A stretch of 6,199 bases of DNA from Prevotellaceae bacterium (lineage in GTDB: Bacteria > Bacteroidota > Bacteroidia > Bacteroidales > Paludibacteraceae). The position numbers and the translations under genes are program-made. The DNA lies in assembly GCA_031255055.1 (NCBI GenBank), contig JAIRTG010000209.1, positions 1 through 6,199 on the forward strand, in the 5' to 3' direction. The notes below the pieces were generated by a model. It did no database searches, was not told the origin of the DNA, and saw only the letters and a program-made list of their open reading frames with translations. Of this stretch, positions 1 through 5,860 are shown one piece after another (the stretch's first letter is position 1; every line of letters begins with the position of its first letter).

Positions 1-8
1 TCGAAAAT

Positions 9-494
9 ATGAATATAGACGAAATAAAACGTGTTGAAAAAATCATCGAATTACAGAACATGAAGTTGAGTGAGTTTGCAAACGAAATCGGGATAAAGTC
101 ATCAACATTGACACATATATTGAACGGACGCAATAACGTAAGTCTGGAAGTTGCACGCAAAATAGTAAAACGCTTTCCCAATATTAGTTTTGACTGGCTT
201 ATTTTGGGAAACGGGTCGATGTTTCGGAAAGAATCAAATTTTCAGGAACCAACTTTGTTTGATACTCCGGAAATAAAATCTTCAAAACCAGATGTATCAC
301 GTAAAGAAGAACGACCGAAAAATACGCGGCAATTTTCGCCAATTCAAGAAAAATCCACTTCTCACAACAACGATTTGGAAAAAGACTTGAAATTGATAAA
401 TGAGATACACAGTAAACTTCAAACCCCTCCGCGTGAAATAACCAAAATCATTGTTTATTTTGACGACAACACTTTTAAAGAATTTGGAAACTGA
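9..494 (+). CDS. XRE-family helix-turn-helix DNA-binding protein
   Basis: A 161-residue protein, probably a cytoplasmic transcriptional regulator. Residues 5-60 read as an XRE/Cro-type helix-turn-helix: the segment from KLSEFANEIGIK (19-30) through STLTHILNG (32-40) has the usual pattern of a helix, a turn and a recognition helix, followed by VSLEVARKIVKRFPNIS and then DWLILGNGSMF, a closing motif common in small Bacteroidota regulators. Residues 75-125 are polar and low in hydrophobics, so probably a disordered linker. The C-terminus (142-161, REITKIIVYFDDNTFKEF) looks like a short beta-rich tail that I recall from related Bacteroidales regulators. The ATG at 9 fits the start of the domain; only 8 bases lie upstream, so its promoter is outside the window. 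Its DNA target is unknown. It does not appear to be linked to pyrK, which has its own likely promoter. The family call is solid; any specific regulatory role is not established. Confidence 0.85.
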   Translation: MNIDEIKRVEKIIELQNMKLSEFANEIGIKSSTLTHILNGRNNVSLEVARKIVKRFPNISFDWLILGNGSMFRKESNFQEPTLFDTPEIKSSKPDVSRKEERPKNTRQFSPIQEKSTSHNNDLEKDLKLINEIHSKLQTPPREITKIIVYFDDNTFKEFGN

Positions 495-495
495 C

Positions 496-554
496 AAGCG
501 AGCAGTATCATTCGTTTTTCAAGCTCGTTTAAATTTACCATCCAAGTAAAATTT
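496..554 (+). terminator. Possible weak terminator hairpins after the HTH gene
   Basis: Two short inverted repeats lie just after the stop codon. AAGCGAGC (496-503) pairs with GCTCGTTT (523-530) including one G-T pair, across a 19-nt loop. AAATTTAC (531-538) pairs with GTAAAATTT (546-554) with one bulged base, across a 7-nt loop. Neither is a classic G/C stem followed by a T run, so a termination role is inferred mainly from position. Confidence 0.25.
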
Positions 555-600
555 AATCGGCATCTTCTCTGTTTACTGCTCGGCAATAGAATATATTTTC

Positions 601-608
601 TACTTTTG
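601..608 (+). promoter_or_regulatory. Likely Bacteroidota-type -7 promoter element upstream of pyrK
   Basis: TACTTTTG matches the Bacteroidota sigma-ABfr -7 consensus TAnnTTTG exactly. No good TTG is found at the usual -33 spacing; the nearest match is CTG at 576-578, 22 bp upstream of the box. Transcription would start around 614-616, giving an untranslated leader of about 105 nt before pyrK. The 8-bp palindrome GTGCGCAC (608-615) overlaps the end of the box and the predicted start site. The leader also holds a weak stem, TTTGG (646-650) with CCAAA (662-666), but no clear attenuator or riboswitch. Confidence 0.5.
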
Positions 609-720
609 TGCGCACTAAAAATATTTCGTATTCAAAAAGCGAGACTTTGGGTTCGACGCGGCCAAATGGCTTATTAAAGTAATTAATTTTTTATAACGAA
701 CGATACATACAAACATCCGC

Positions 721-1491
721 ATGAAAAAATATATTCTTGATTTAAAAGTGAAGATAAACACACAAATAAATCATCAATATTTTTTACTGATTTTGGGTTC
801 CGGTTCCAAACTTCCCAAAATGTTGCCGGGACAATTTGCCGAAGTGCGAATTGACGGCTCGAAAGATACATTTTTACGCCGCCCGATTTCGATTCATTTT
901 GTTGATTATCCCAAAAATGAGCTTTGGCTGCTGGTGCAGATTGTCGGCAAGGGCACGAAGCAGCTTTCAACATACAAGCAAGGCGATATATTGAACCTGA
1001 TTCTTCCTTTGGGAAACACATTTACCATTCCTGAAAATCGGCACGAGAAATTGCTGCTGGCAGGCGGAGGAGTGGGCATTGCGCCTTTACTGTTTTTAGG
1101 TTCGCACTTATTTGAAAAGGGTTATAAATGCGATTTTCTGCTTGGGGCACGCTCCAAAAATGATTTATTGCAGATAAACGAATTTCAAAAATACGGAACG
1201 GTATTTACCACTACCGAAGACGGTTCCGACGGCGAAAAAGGTTTTGTCACTCATCATTCCATATTGCAAAACGAAAATTTCGATAAAATATACACTTGTG
1301 GCCCTACGCCGATGATGAAAGCTGTTGCCGAATATGCGGAAGGAAAAAGCATCTACTGCGAACTTTCGCTCGAAAATACGATGGCTTGCGGCATTGGAGC
1401 CTGTCTGTGCTGTGTGACCGGCACAACAGAAGGAAATTTATGCGTATGCACGGAAGGCCCTGTATTTAATTCCACAAAATTGAAATGGTAA
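721..1491 (+). CDS. pyrK: Dihydroorotate dehydrogenase B, electron-transfer subunit PyrK
   Basis: A 256-residue flavin and iron-sulfur subunit that passes electrons from the FMN of PyrD to NAD+, making the class 1B dihydroorotate dehydrogenase of cytoplasmic pyrimidine synthesis. Residues 1-100 form the FAD-binding barrel with the RRPIS flavin motif (53-57). Residues 108-200 form the nucleotide-binding half, with GGGVGIAP (115-122) and CGPTPMM (193-199). The C-terminal [2Fe-2S] site follows MACGIGACLCC: Cys223, Cys228, Cys231, and most likely Cys243 in CVCTEGPVF. Spacing from the third to the fourth ligand is 11 residues; further cysteines at 230 and 241 sit beside the ligands. Length is normal for the family. 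The ATG at 721 follows an A/T-rich leader without a Shine-Dalgarno sequence. The gene overlaps pyrD by 7 bp, which implies translational coupling and equal production of the two partners. Confidence 0.96.
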   Translation: MKKYILDLKVKINTQINHQYFLLILGSGSKLPKMLPGQFAEVRIDGSKDTFLRRPISIHFVDYPKNELWLLVQIVGKGTKQLSTYKQGDILNLILPLGNTFTIPENRHEKLLLAGGGVGIAPLLFLGSHLFEKGYKCDFLLGARSKNDLLQINEFQKYGTVFTTTEDGSDGEKGFVTHHSILQNENFDKIYTCGPTPMMKAVAEYAEGKSIYCELSLENTMACGIGACLCCVTGTTEGNLCVCTEGPVFNSTKLKW

Positions 1492-2396
1492 ATTTAAAGG
1501 TAAAAATCGGTCAATTACAATTGAAAAATCCGGTCATGACGGCATCGGGTACATTCGGTTATGGCACAGAGTATTCCGACTTCATCGACATATCACGAAT
1601 TGGCGCTATAATCGTAAAAGGAACAACGCTTCGAGAGAGAGAAGGGAACCCTTATCCCCGCTTGGCGGAGACACCAATGGGCATGTTAAATGCGGTAGGG
1701 CTGCAAAATAAGGGAGTTGACTACTTTATAAATCACATTTATCCGAATGTAAAAAACATTGATACAAATATAATTGTAAATGTATCGGGTTCTGCAGTCG
1801 ATGACTATGTTAAAACAGCCGAAAAACTGAACGAATTGGAGAAAATTCCCGCGATTGAACTGAATATTTCCTGTCCGAATGTAAAAGAAGGAGGAATGGC
1901 TTTCGGCACAAGTTATCGTGGTGCGTCGGAAGTAACAAAAGCTGTCCGAAAAGTTTACAAAAAAGATTTAATCGTGAAGCTTTCGCCGAATGTGACGGAT
2001 GTGACCGAAATCGCCCGCACGGTAGAAGCAGAAGGAGCAGACAGCATCTCCCTCATAAATACATTGCTCGGAATGGCAATCGACGCCGAAAAACGAAAAC
2101 CTGTTTTGTCAACGATTACAGGCGGACTTTCCGGACCTGCTGTAAAGCCTGTGGCCTTGCGCATGGTCTGGCAAACGGCAAAGGCCGTGAAAATACCCAT
2201 TATAGGCTTGGGTGGTATTATGAACGCCAAAGATGCAATCGAATTCTTTTTGGCGGGGGCATGTGCAATTCAAGTTGGGACGGCGAACTTTATCGACCCC
2301 ACTGTTACTGGTAAAATCATCGACGGCGTAGAAGAATATCTTAAACGTCATAAATTCGATTCAATAACAGATATAATCGGAGCTTTAGACGCATAA
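1485..2396 (+). CDS. pyrD: Dihydroorotate dehydrogenase class 1B, catalytic subunit PyrD
   Basis: A 303-residue FMN-binding TIM-barrel enzyme that oxidises (S)-dihydroorotate to orotate, the fourth step of UMP synthesis. It works with PyrK and uses NAD+ through it. Visible motifs are NPVMTASGTFGYG (15-27), IVKGTT with Lys45, NPYPRLAETPMGMLNAVGLQN (55-75), NISCPN (127-132) containing the class 1 catalytic cysteine at position 130, VKLSPN with Lys165, INT around Asn192, GGLSGPAVKP (213-222), and the C-terminal FMN phosphate-binding segments GLGGI (241-245) and GACAIQVGTA (258-267). Cysteine rather than serine as the base, together with the adjacent pyrK, places it in class 1B and not the membrane-bound class 2. 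The start at 1485 lies inside the end of pyrK (ATGGTAA overlap). Length and motifs appear complete, with no sign of damage. Confidence 0.97.
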   Translation: MVNLKVKIGQLQLKNPVMTASGTFGYGTEYSDFIDISRIGAIIVKGTTLREREGNPYPRLAETPMGMLNAVGLQNKGVDYFINHIYPNVKNIDTNIIVNVSGSAVDDYVKTAEKLNELEKIPAIELNISCPNVKEGGMAFGTSYRGASEVTKAVRKVYKKDLIVKLSPNVTDVTEIARTVEAEGADSISLINTLLGMAIDAEKRKPVLSTITGGLSGPAVKPVALRMVWQTAKAVKIPIIGLGGIMNAKDAIEFFLAGACAIQVGTANFIDPTVTGKIIDGVEEYLKRHKFDSITDIIGALDA

Positions 2397-2399
2397 AAT

Positions 2400-2777
2400 A
2401 TGTTACGTTCAATCATCTTAGTCGGCATTGGAGGCGGAATTGGGAGTATGCTGAGGTATTTAATAACATTTTTTACAAATAAATACATTCACTCATCTTT
2501 TCCGTTCGGTACTTTTTTGGTCAACCTGTTCGGATGTCTGTTGATCGGCATATTGATCGGCGTCTTTGAGAAGCAATTGACGTTGAACGCCGATTGCAGA
2601 CATCTGCTGATAGCCGGATTTTGCGGAGGATTCACAACCTTTTCAACTTTTGCGTCCGAGAATGTATTATTGATGCAATCGGGAAATTATTTGATGTCGG
2701 TTCTATATATCTCGGCAAGCATTTTAACCGGCTTAACTGCTGTTTTTGTCGGTATACAGGTAATCAAGCTATTATAG
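2400..2777 (+). CDS. crcB: Fluoride channel CrcB/Fluc
   Basis: A 125-residue inner-membrane protein of the Fluc family, which exports fluoride passively and works as an antiparallel dual-topology dimer. Four hydrophobic segments are visible at about 3-25, 36-57, 66-90 and 97-122. Family signatures are GIGGGIGSMLRY (9-20) with Arg19, FGTFLVNLFGC (36-46) with the conserved pore Asn42, and GFCGGFTTFSTF (73-84), which supplies the phenylalanine box (Phe78, Phe81, Phe84) and the Thr/Ser residues of the pore and central sodium site. Length is typical. It begins only 3 bp after the pyrD stop, so it is very likely co-transcribed with pyrK and pyrD. There is no room for, and no sign of, a dedicated fluoride riboswitch. 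Its link to pyrimidine synthesis is probably positional, not functional. A single copy is present, consistent with a homodimer. Confidence 0.95.
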   Translation: MLRSIILVGIGGGIGSMLRYLITFFTNKYIHSSFPFGTFLVNLFGCLLIGILIGVFEKQLTLNADCRHLLIAGFCGGFTTFSTFASENVLLMQSGNYLMSVLYISASILTGLTAVFVGIQVIKLL

Positions 2778-2858
2778 ACAAACAAGCAGCGCTCCGGACA
2801 GGTTCCGACAGCAGTATCATCATAAATACCAACCATTTTCAGTAAAAACACACATTTC

Positions 2859-3626
2859 ATGTCCATTTCCGCAATACTTCTATTTTCGGCAATTCTTGTT
2901 TTCAATCTTTATTGTACCGTCGAAATAGCCGAAAAACAAAAAACAAGACTGAGTATTTTACCAAAAGGATATATTTTTTTAGTCCTACTTCCGCTCAATA
3001 TACTGATAATCGGCCTGTTTATCGGCTCATCAAAACACGTATTCGGAAAAGCGGGTTTAATATTTAACTCCAAAATATACCGAGCAGAAATCGTCGACTT
3101 TGAAAATATTTATGACACCGGACGTCACGGAGAGAAAACGGCAAGTTACTATCCGGTCTACGAATTTGTCGGCAGCGAGGGCGAAGTTATCACTTTGCAG
3201 TCCGACGAAGAAGATTTGTACCACAAACGGCGCATCGGCGAAACGAGAACGGTCTATTACAATAAAAAGCTCAATAAGCTAACCACCGTCAACGCAAAAA
3301 CATTCATTTCAATCATCGGGCTACTCTGCCTAATGATTGCTTTAGGAACCGCTTTTGCCGGCATATTGATGTACAGTCTGGGTAAAGACATGCACAAATA
3401 CAGAGAAACGGTTCTGCTCGGCGGGGTGAAATACTTCCTTCCATTTATACTGATTACGTTCGATTTGCTGTCGATTTATTCACTGATATACGGAAATGTG
3501 GGACATCTGATTGTAAAACTCTTGATTTCCGTTCTGATTTTGATCCTGACACTGGCCATAATCGGATATTTCAAAAAAATCAGAAAAGAAATCATACCAC
3601 TTTTAAAATTAGGAGTCAGCGAATAA
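2859..3626 (+). CDS. Multi-pass membrane protein with DUF3592-like domain
   Basis: A 255-residue protein of unknown function. Hydrophobic segments at about 1-20, 37-56, 149-174, 188-211 and 216-237 suggest five membrane spans; the first could also act as a signal anchor. Between the second and third spans, residues 72-146 form a soluble beta-rich insert with the pattern I associate with DUF3592: YRAEIVDFENIYD (74-86), SYYPVYEF (96-103), EVITLQS (109-115), RRIGETRTVYYN (124-135) and a closing LTTVN (141-145). The two extra C-terminal spans and the basic tail (KKIRKE, 239-244) go beyond the minimal DUF3592 layout. The ATG at 2859 lies 81 bp after crcB, with no clear promoter in between, so read-through from the pyrK cluster is possible. 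No catalytic residues are recognisable. The membrane location is secure; the family assignment is from pattern only. Confidence 0.75.
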   Translation: MSISAILLFSAILVFNLYCTVEIAEKQKTRLSILPKGYIFLVLLPLNILIIGLFIGSSKHVFGKAGLIFNSKIYRAEIVDFENIYDTGRHGEKTASYYPVYEFVGSEGEVITLQSDEEDLYHKRRIGETRTVYYNKKLNKLTTVNAKTFISIIGLLCLMIALGTAFAGILMYSLGKDMHKYRETVLLGGVKYFLPFILITFDLLSIYSLIYGNVGHLIVKLLISVLILILTLAIIGYFKKIRKEIIPLLKLGVSE

Positions 3627-3631
3627 GAATC

Positions 3632-3744
3632 GGAAAAGGACGCATCAAAAGTCAGGATTTCATCACATTCACCCTTTTCCCGAACAGTCGCGAGAGGGAT
3701 AAATGACGCATTTCAAGACTTTTGACACATCCTTTCGGAGAAAG
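3632..3744. terminator. Inverted repeats in a convergent gap, possible bidirectional terminator
   Basis: This gap separates the ends of two converging genes. It contains GGAAAAGG (3632-3639) complementary to CCTTTTCC (3673-3680), TCAAAAGTC (3645-3653) perfectly complementary to GACTTTTGA (3717-3725), and a small hairpin CTTTC/GAAAG (3732-3736 with 3740-3744, 3-nt loop). The first two pairs interleave, so they cannot form at once as simple nested stems; they would be alternatives or a pseudoknot. GACGCAT also occurs twice directly, at 3639-3645 and 3705-3711. No strong G/C hairpin with a T run is present, so the terminator role rests mainly on position. Confidence 0.35.
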
Positions 3745-3749
3745 ACGCT

Positions 3750-5453
3750 TTATTTAACAACTGAAATTTTCCGCGTACCGAATTGATTTTCTTTGGTTGT
3801 AACCATCATCAAATAATAGCCTTCAGACAAGTCCGAAACACAGACCGTTTCATTTTCCGAATTGGCAGCCACGTTCAAAACTTCTTTTCCCAATATATCA
3901 AAAAGCTGAATTTTGGATAGATCGGGACAGTACACATGAACCGTATTTTTTGCCGGATTAGGATACACACTCAACCGGTCGCTTGCGAGCTTTCCGACAG
4001 CGGTACCCGAAGCAGCCGTTTTTGTTTTCACCTCGATATTATCAACCAAAAAGGTAGCATGATTCAATCCGACATTATTGACAGCAACATACACATCCCG
4101 ATTATTATATGCAGACAAATCGACCTCAACTTTTGTCCACTCAAAAGGAGCGGATCTTTTTCCGCCGACAACGACAAATGTAGTCGGGTCTTGATTAGTT
4201 GTCGATACGGCGATTTGGTATTCCTCTGCACCGCCACTACTTCCGCCGCCACTTTTCACATACAGGCTCAAGCTCGACTCATCCCCCAGTTCTATTTTGG
4301 GCGAAATGAACCAGTCATTATTATGCACCGTATGGTTACTCATCGACATAGCACACTTATTTCCCTCATACGGTTCAATCATCGCAACCAGCGCCTCATC
4401 GTCAACAATTCGTTTATCGACAACCACGAACGACGACTGATTCACAACGCCATAATGAGCAAAATCGTGATGCACACCTCCCTTATCCACATCCACACAA
4501 ATCCAGTTATAAGGGAAGAAATCGGTAGCAAAAGCGCCATCAATCAGTATCGATTCAAAATCGACCACTTTATCATCCACATTCGCCTGAGCATCAACTA
4601 TATCAATCGTTTGCGTTCTTTCCACCGTTCCGGCTGGATTGGTTATTTCGAGTTTCACCTCAAACGTTCCCACCCGGTTCCACACCGCTGAAACAGCCTT
4701 TCCCGACGCAGTAGCCGGCTCACCCCCCTGGAATGTCCATCGTGCCGTCGTGCTACCCACGCTAAAATAAGACACCTTAAATTCATTTTTTTCCCTGACC
4801 CGATTTTGTGTAGTTCCGCTCAGCGAGTAGACCACAGGCAAATCGGTTTCATCGGGACAGCTTCCGAGCAGCGAATAGACCACATCCGCACCGTTAGCGC
4901 CCTGGATTTCAGCGCTTATTTCCCGATATGCGCCGTTTGGGCACACCATAAAAATAGCCGGATAATACCCCTTATACAATTCGGCCAAAGGCGTCAGACA
5001 GGGTACATCCTTCGCATCGTTGATGATAGGGAAAGGGCAGGTACCGCCATTCGTCCAATCGCCTTGCGATCTATTGCCGCCATCGCCCTGGATATTGCCG
5101 AGGGTAGTTCTACCGTCAATTTCTATCCACAAGACAACCATTTCGTTCGTACCGTTTGGCCCGTAATTCAGATACAATTGCTCGAAGACGCCACTTTGGT
5201 GGAGATCCCAACAGGGACGGCACCAAACGGCGGAATAGTCGATAATGACCGTTTTTCCGGCAGACAAATAAGCCTGCAAATCATGTTTATTTCCCTTGAT
5301 GTCCTGTGCCACAAAATTACCATTCACATTAGCCCAAACCGCTGTTTTACCGGAAGTTTCGGAACGGTCATCGCGACCGTATTCATTTTTGTTTTGTCCA
5401 GTAACACCAATCAGAAGAAGCGATGTCACAAAGACGAGTAATACTTTTTTCAT
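3750..5453 (-). CDS. Secreted modular T9SS cargo: thioredoxin fold, PKD-like, choice-of-anchor J, type A sorting domain
   Basis: A 567-residue protein exported by Sec and then by the type IX secretion system to the cell surface or medium. Residues 1-19 are a signal peptide (MKKVLLVFVTSLLLIGVTG). Residues 37-200 form a thioredoxin-like domain with VIIDYSAVWCRPCW (69-82), active-site Cys78 and Cys81, and a YYPAIFMV strand (163-170) that probably holds the cis-proline. Residues 206-287 look PKD-like (WTFQGGEPATASG; VGTFEVKLEITNPAG). Residues 297-476 match the choice-of-anchor J or cleaved-adhesin type: VVDFES, NNDWFISPKIELG, WTKVEVDLSAY, FLVDNIEV. Residues 494-567 are a type A sorting domain (LSVYPNPAKNTVHV, LFDILGKEV, LSEGYYLMMV, final KISVVK). 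The ATG at 5453 directly precedes the signal peptide. The redox substrate is unknown; a surface thiol-disulfide or adhesion-linked role is inference. Its nearest neighbours give no functional clue. Confidence 0.9.
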   Translation of the reverse strand: MKKVLLVFVTSLLLIGVTGQNKNEYGRDDRSETSGKTAVWANVNGNFVAQDIKGNKHDLQAYLSAGKTVIIDYSAVWCRPCWDLHQSGVFEQLYLNYGPNGTNEMVVLWIEIDGRTTLGNIQGDGGNRSQGDWTNGGTCPFPIINDAKDVPCLTPLAELYKGYYPAIFMVCPNGAYREISAEIQGANGADVVYSLLGSCPDETDLPVVYSLSGTTQNRVREKNEFKVSYFSVGSTTARWTFQGGEPATASGKAVSAVWNRVGTFEVKLEITNPAGTVERTQTIDIVDAQANVDDKVVDFESILIDGAFATDFFPYNWICVDVDKGGVHHDFAHYGVVNQSSFVVVDKRIVDDEALVAMIEPYEGNKCAMSMSNHTVHNNDWFISPKIELGDESSLSLYVKSGGGSSGGAEEYQIAVSTTNQDPTTFVVVGGKRSAPFEWTKVEVDLSAYNNRDVYVAVNNVGLNHATFLVDNIEVKTKTAASGTAVGKLASDRLSVYPNPAKNTVHVYCPDLSKIQLFDILGKEVLNVAANSENETVCVSDLSEGYYLMMVTTKENQFGTRKISVVK

Positions 5454-5704
5454 AATAAAAAAACATTAGTGTAACGTATATTAAAAAATCGAGCAAATAT
5501 AATCGTGAAAAACAGAAACAGCCCTAATATTTTCCACGAAAGGTCAACCCCTCACCGAAAAAATTATAATACAGGTATTTTTTCGAGTGTATAAATTCAG
5601 ATTAAAACTTCATCCGTCCATTTTATAACAATCCGACTCACCGCCTTCATCCAGGACGAATTATCTCCACAAAGAGCGTCACCGAGAGAAGAAGAAATAT
5701 TTAG
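5454..5704. other. Non-coding stretch upstream of the T9SS gene
   Basis: I see no credible gene here on either strand. Besides the minus-strand promoter element at 5494-5501, the one clear structure is an inverted repeat, CGAAAAAAT (5556-5564) with ATTTTTTCG (5577-5585), separated by 12 nt. A nearby CAC/GTG pair (5553-5555 and 5587-5589) could lengthen the stem across unpaired bases. The rest (5586-5704) is A/T-leaning with no recognisable motif. Confidence 0.5.
5494..5501 (-). promoter_or_regulatory. Likely -7 promoter element for the T9SS cargo gene
   Basis: Read on the minus strand this is TATATTTG, an exact match to the Bacteroidota -7 consensus TAnnTTTG. The start codon is 40 bp downstream, giving a leader of roughly 33 nt that is A/T-rich (TTTTTTTATT just before ATG) and has no Shine-Dalgarno sequence. 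A clear TTG at the -33 position was not found, so only half of the promoter is supported. Confidence 0.5.
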
Positions 5705-5779
5705 GAGGGGGAAGTCTCCCCCTCGCTTCAGCCCGCTGCGCGGTCTTCCGCTACCCCCTCTGCGGGGCTCTGCCCCGCA
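5705..5779. repeat. Pair of G/C-rich REP-like palindromes
   Basis: Two perfect 8-bp hairpins lie in an otherwise A/T-leaning gap. GAGGGGGA (5705-5712) pairs with TCCCCCTC (5717-5724) across a 4-nt loop, and TGCGGGGC (5761-5768) pairs with GCCCCGCA (5772-5779) across a 3-nt loop. Between them CCGC/GCGG around CGCTGCGCGG (about 5733-5743) makes a smaller stem. Strong base bias, short loops and the paired arrangement resemble REP-type intergenic repeats seen at many sites in Bacteroidota genomes. They could also act as a transcription barrier for anything coming from the right. Dispersed copies cannot be shown from this window. Confidence 0.6.
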
Positions 5780-5794
5780 ACGCCCCGTAAGACA

Positions 5795-5815
5795 GTGATT
5801 CGTGATTCGTGATTA
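5795..5815. repeat. Triple 7-bp tandem repeat (GTGATTC type)
   Basis: GTGATTC occurs twice (5795-5801, 5802-5808), followed by GTGATTA (5809-5815), in perfect register. It sits between the REP-like hairpins and the 21-bp repeat array, with only 15 bp between it and the second hairpin, so it may belong to the same composite intergenic element. No function can be read from it. Confidence 0.7.
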
Positions 5816-5860
5816 AACATAGCGAACTTGCACTAAACACTAATCGCGACACTCGCACTA

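Noticed and set aside
2397..2399. Fluoride riboswitch upstream of crcB
   Set aside because: Only 3 bp separate pyrD and crcB, and no riboswitch-like sequence is apparent in the pyrK leader either.
2594..2845. Open frame of 83 codons overlapping the end of crcB
   Set aside because: It overlaps most of the conserved second half of crcB in another frame and its product resembles no known family.
2778..2858. Promoter or terminator between crcB and the DUF3592-like gene
   Set aside because: No TAnnTTTG box was found, and only a 4-bp CGGA/TCCG stem without a T run is visible.
3936..4691. Open frame of 251 codons on the plus strand
   Set aside because: It lies wholly antisense to the well-supported T9SS cargo gene and has no recognisable domain; its length comes from the codon bias of the real gene.
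4806..5441. Open frame of 211 codons on the plus strand
   Set aside because: Antisense to the signal peptide and thioredoxin domain of the T9SS cargo gene; no family features and no promoter or start context.
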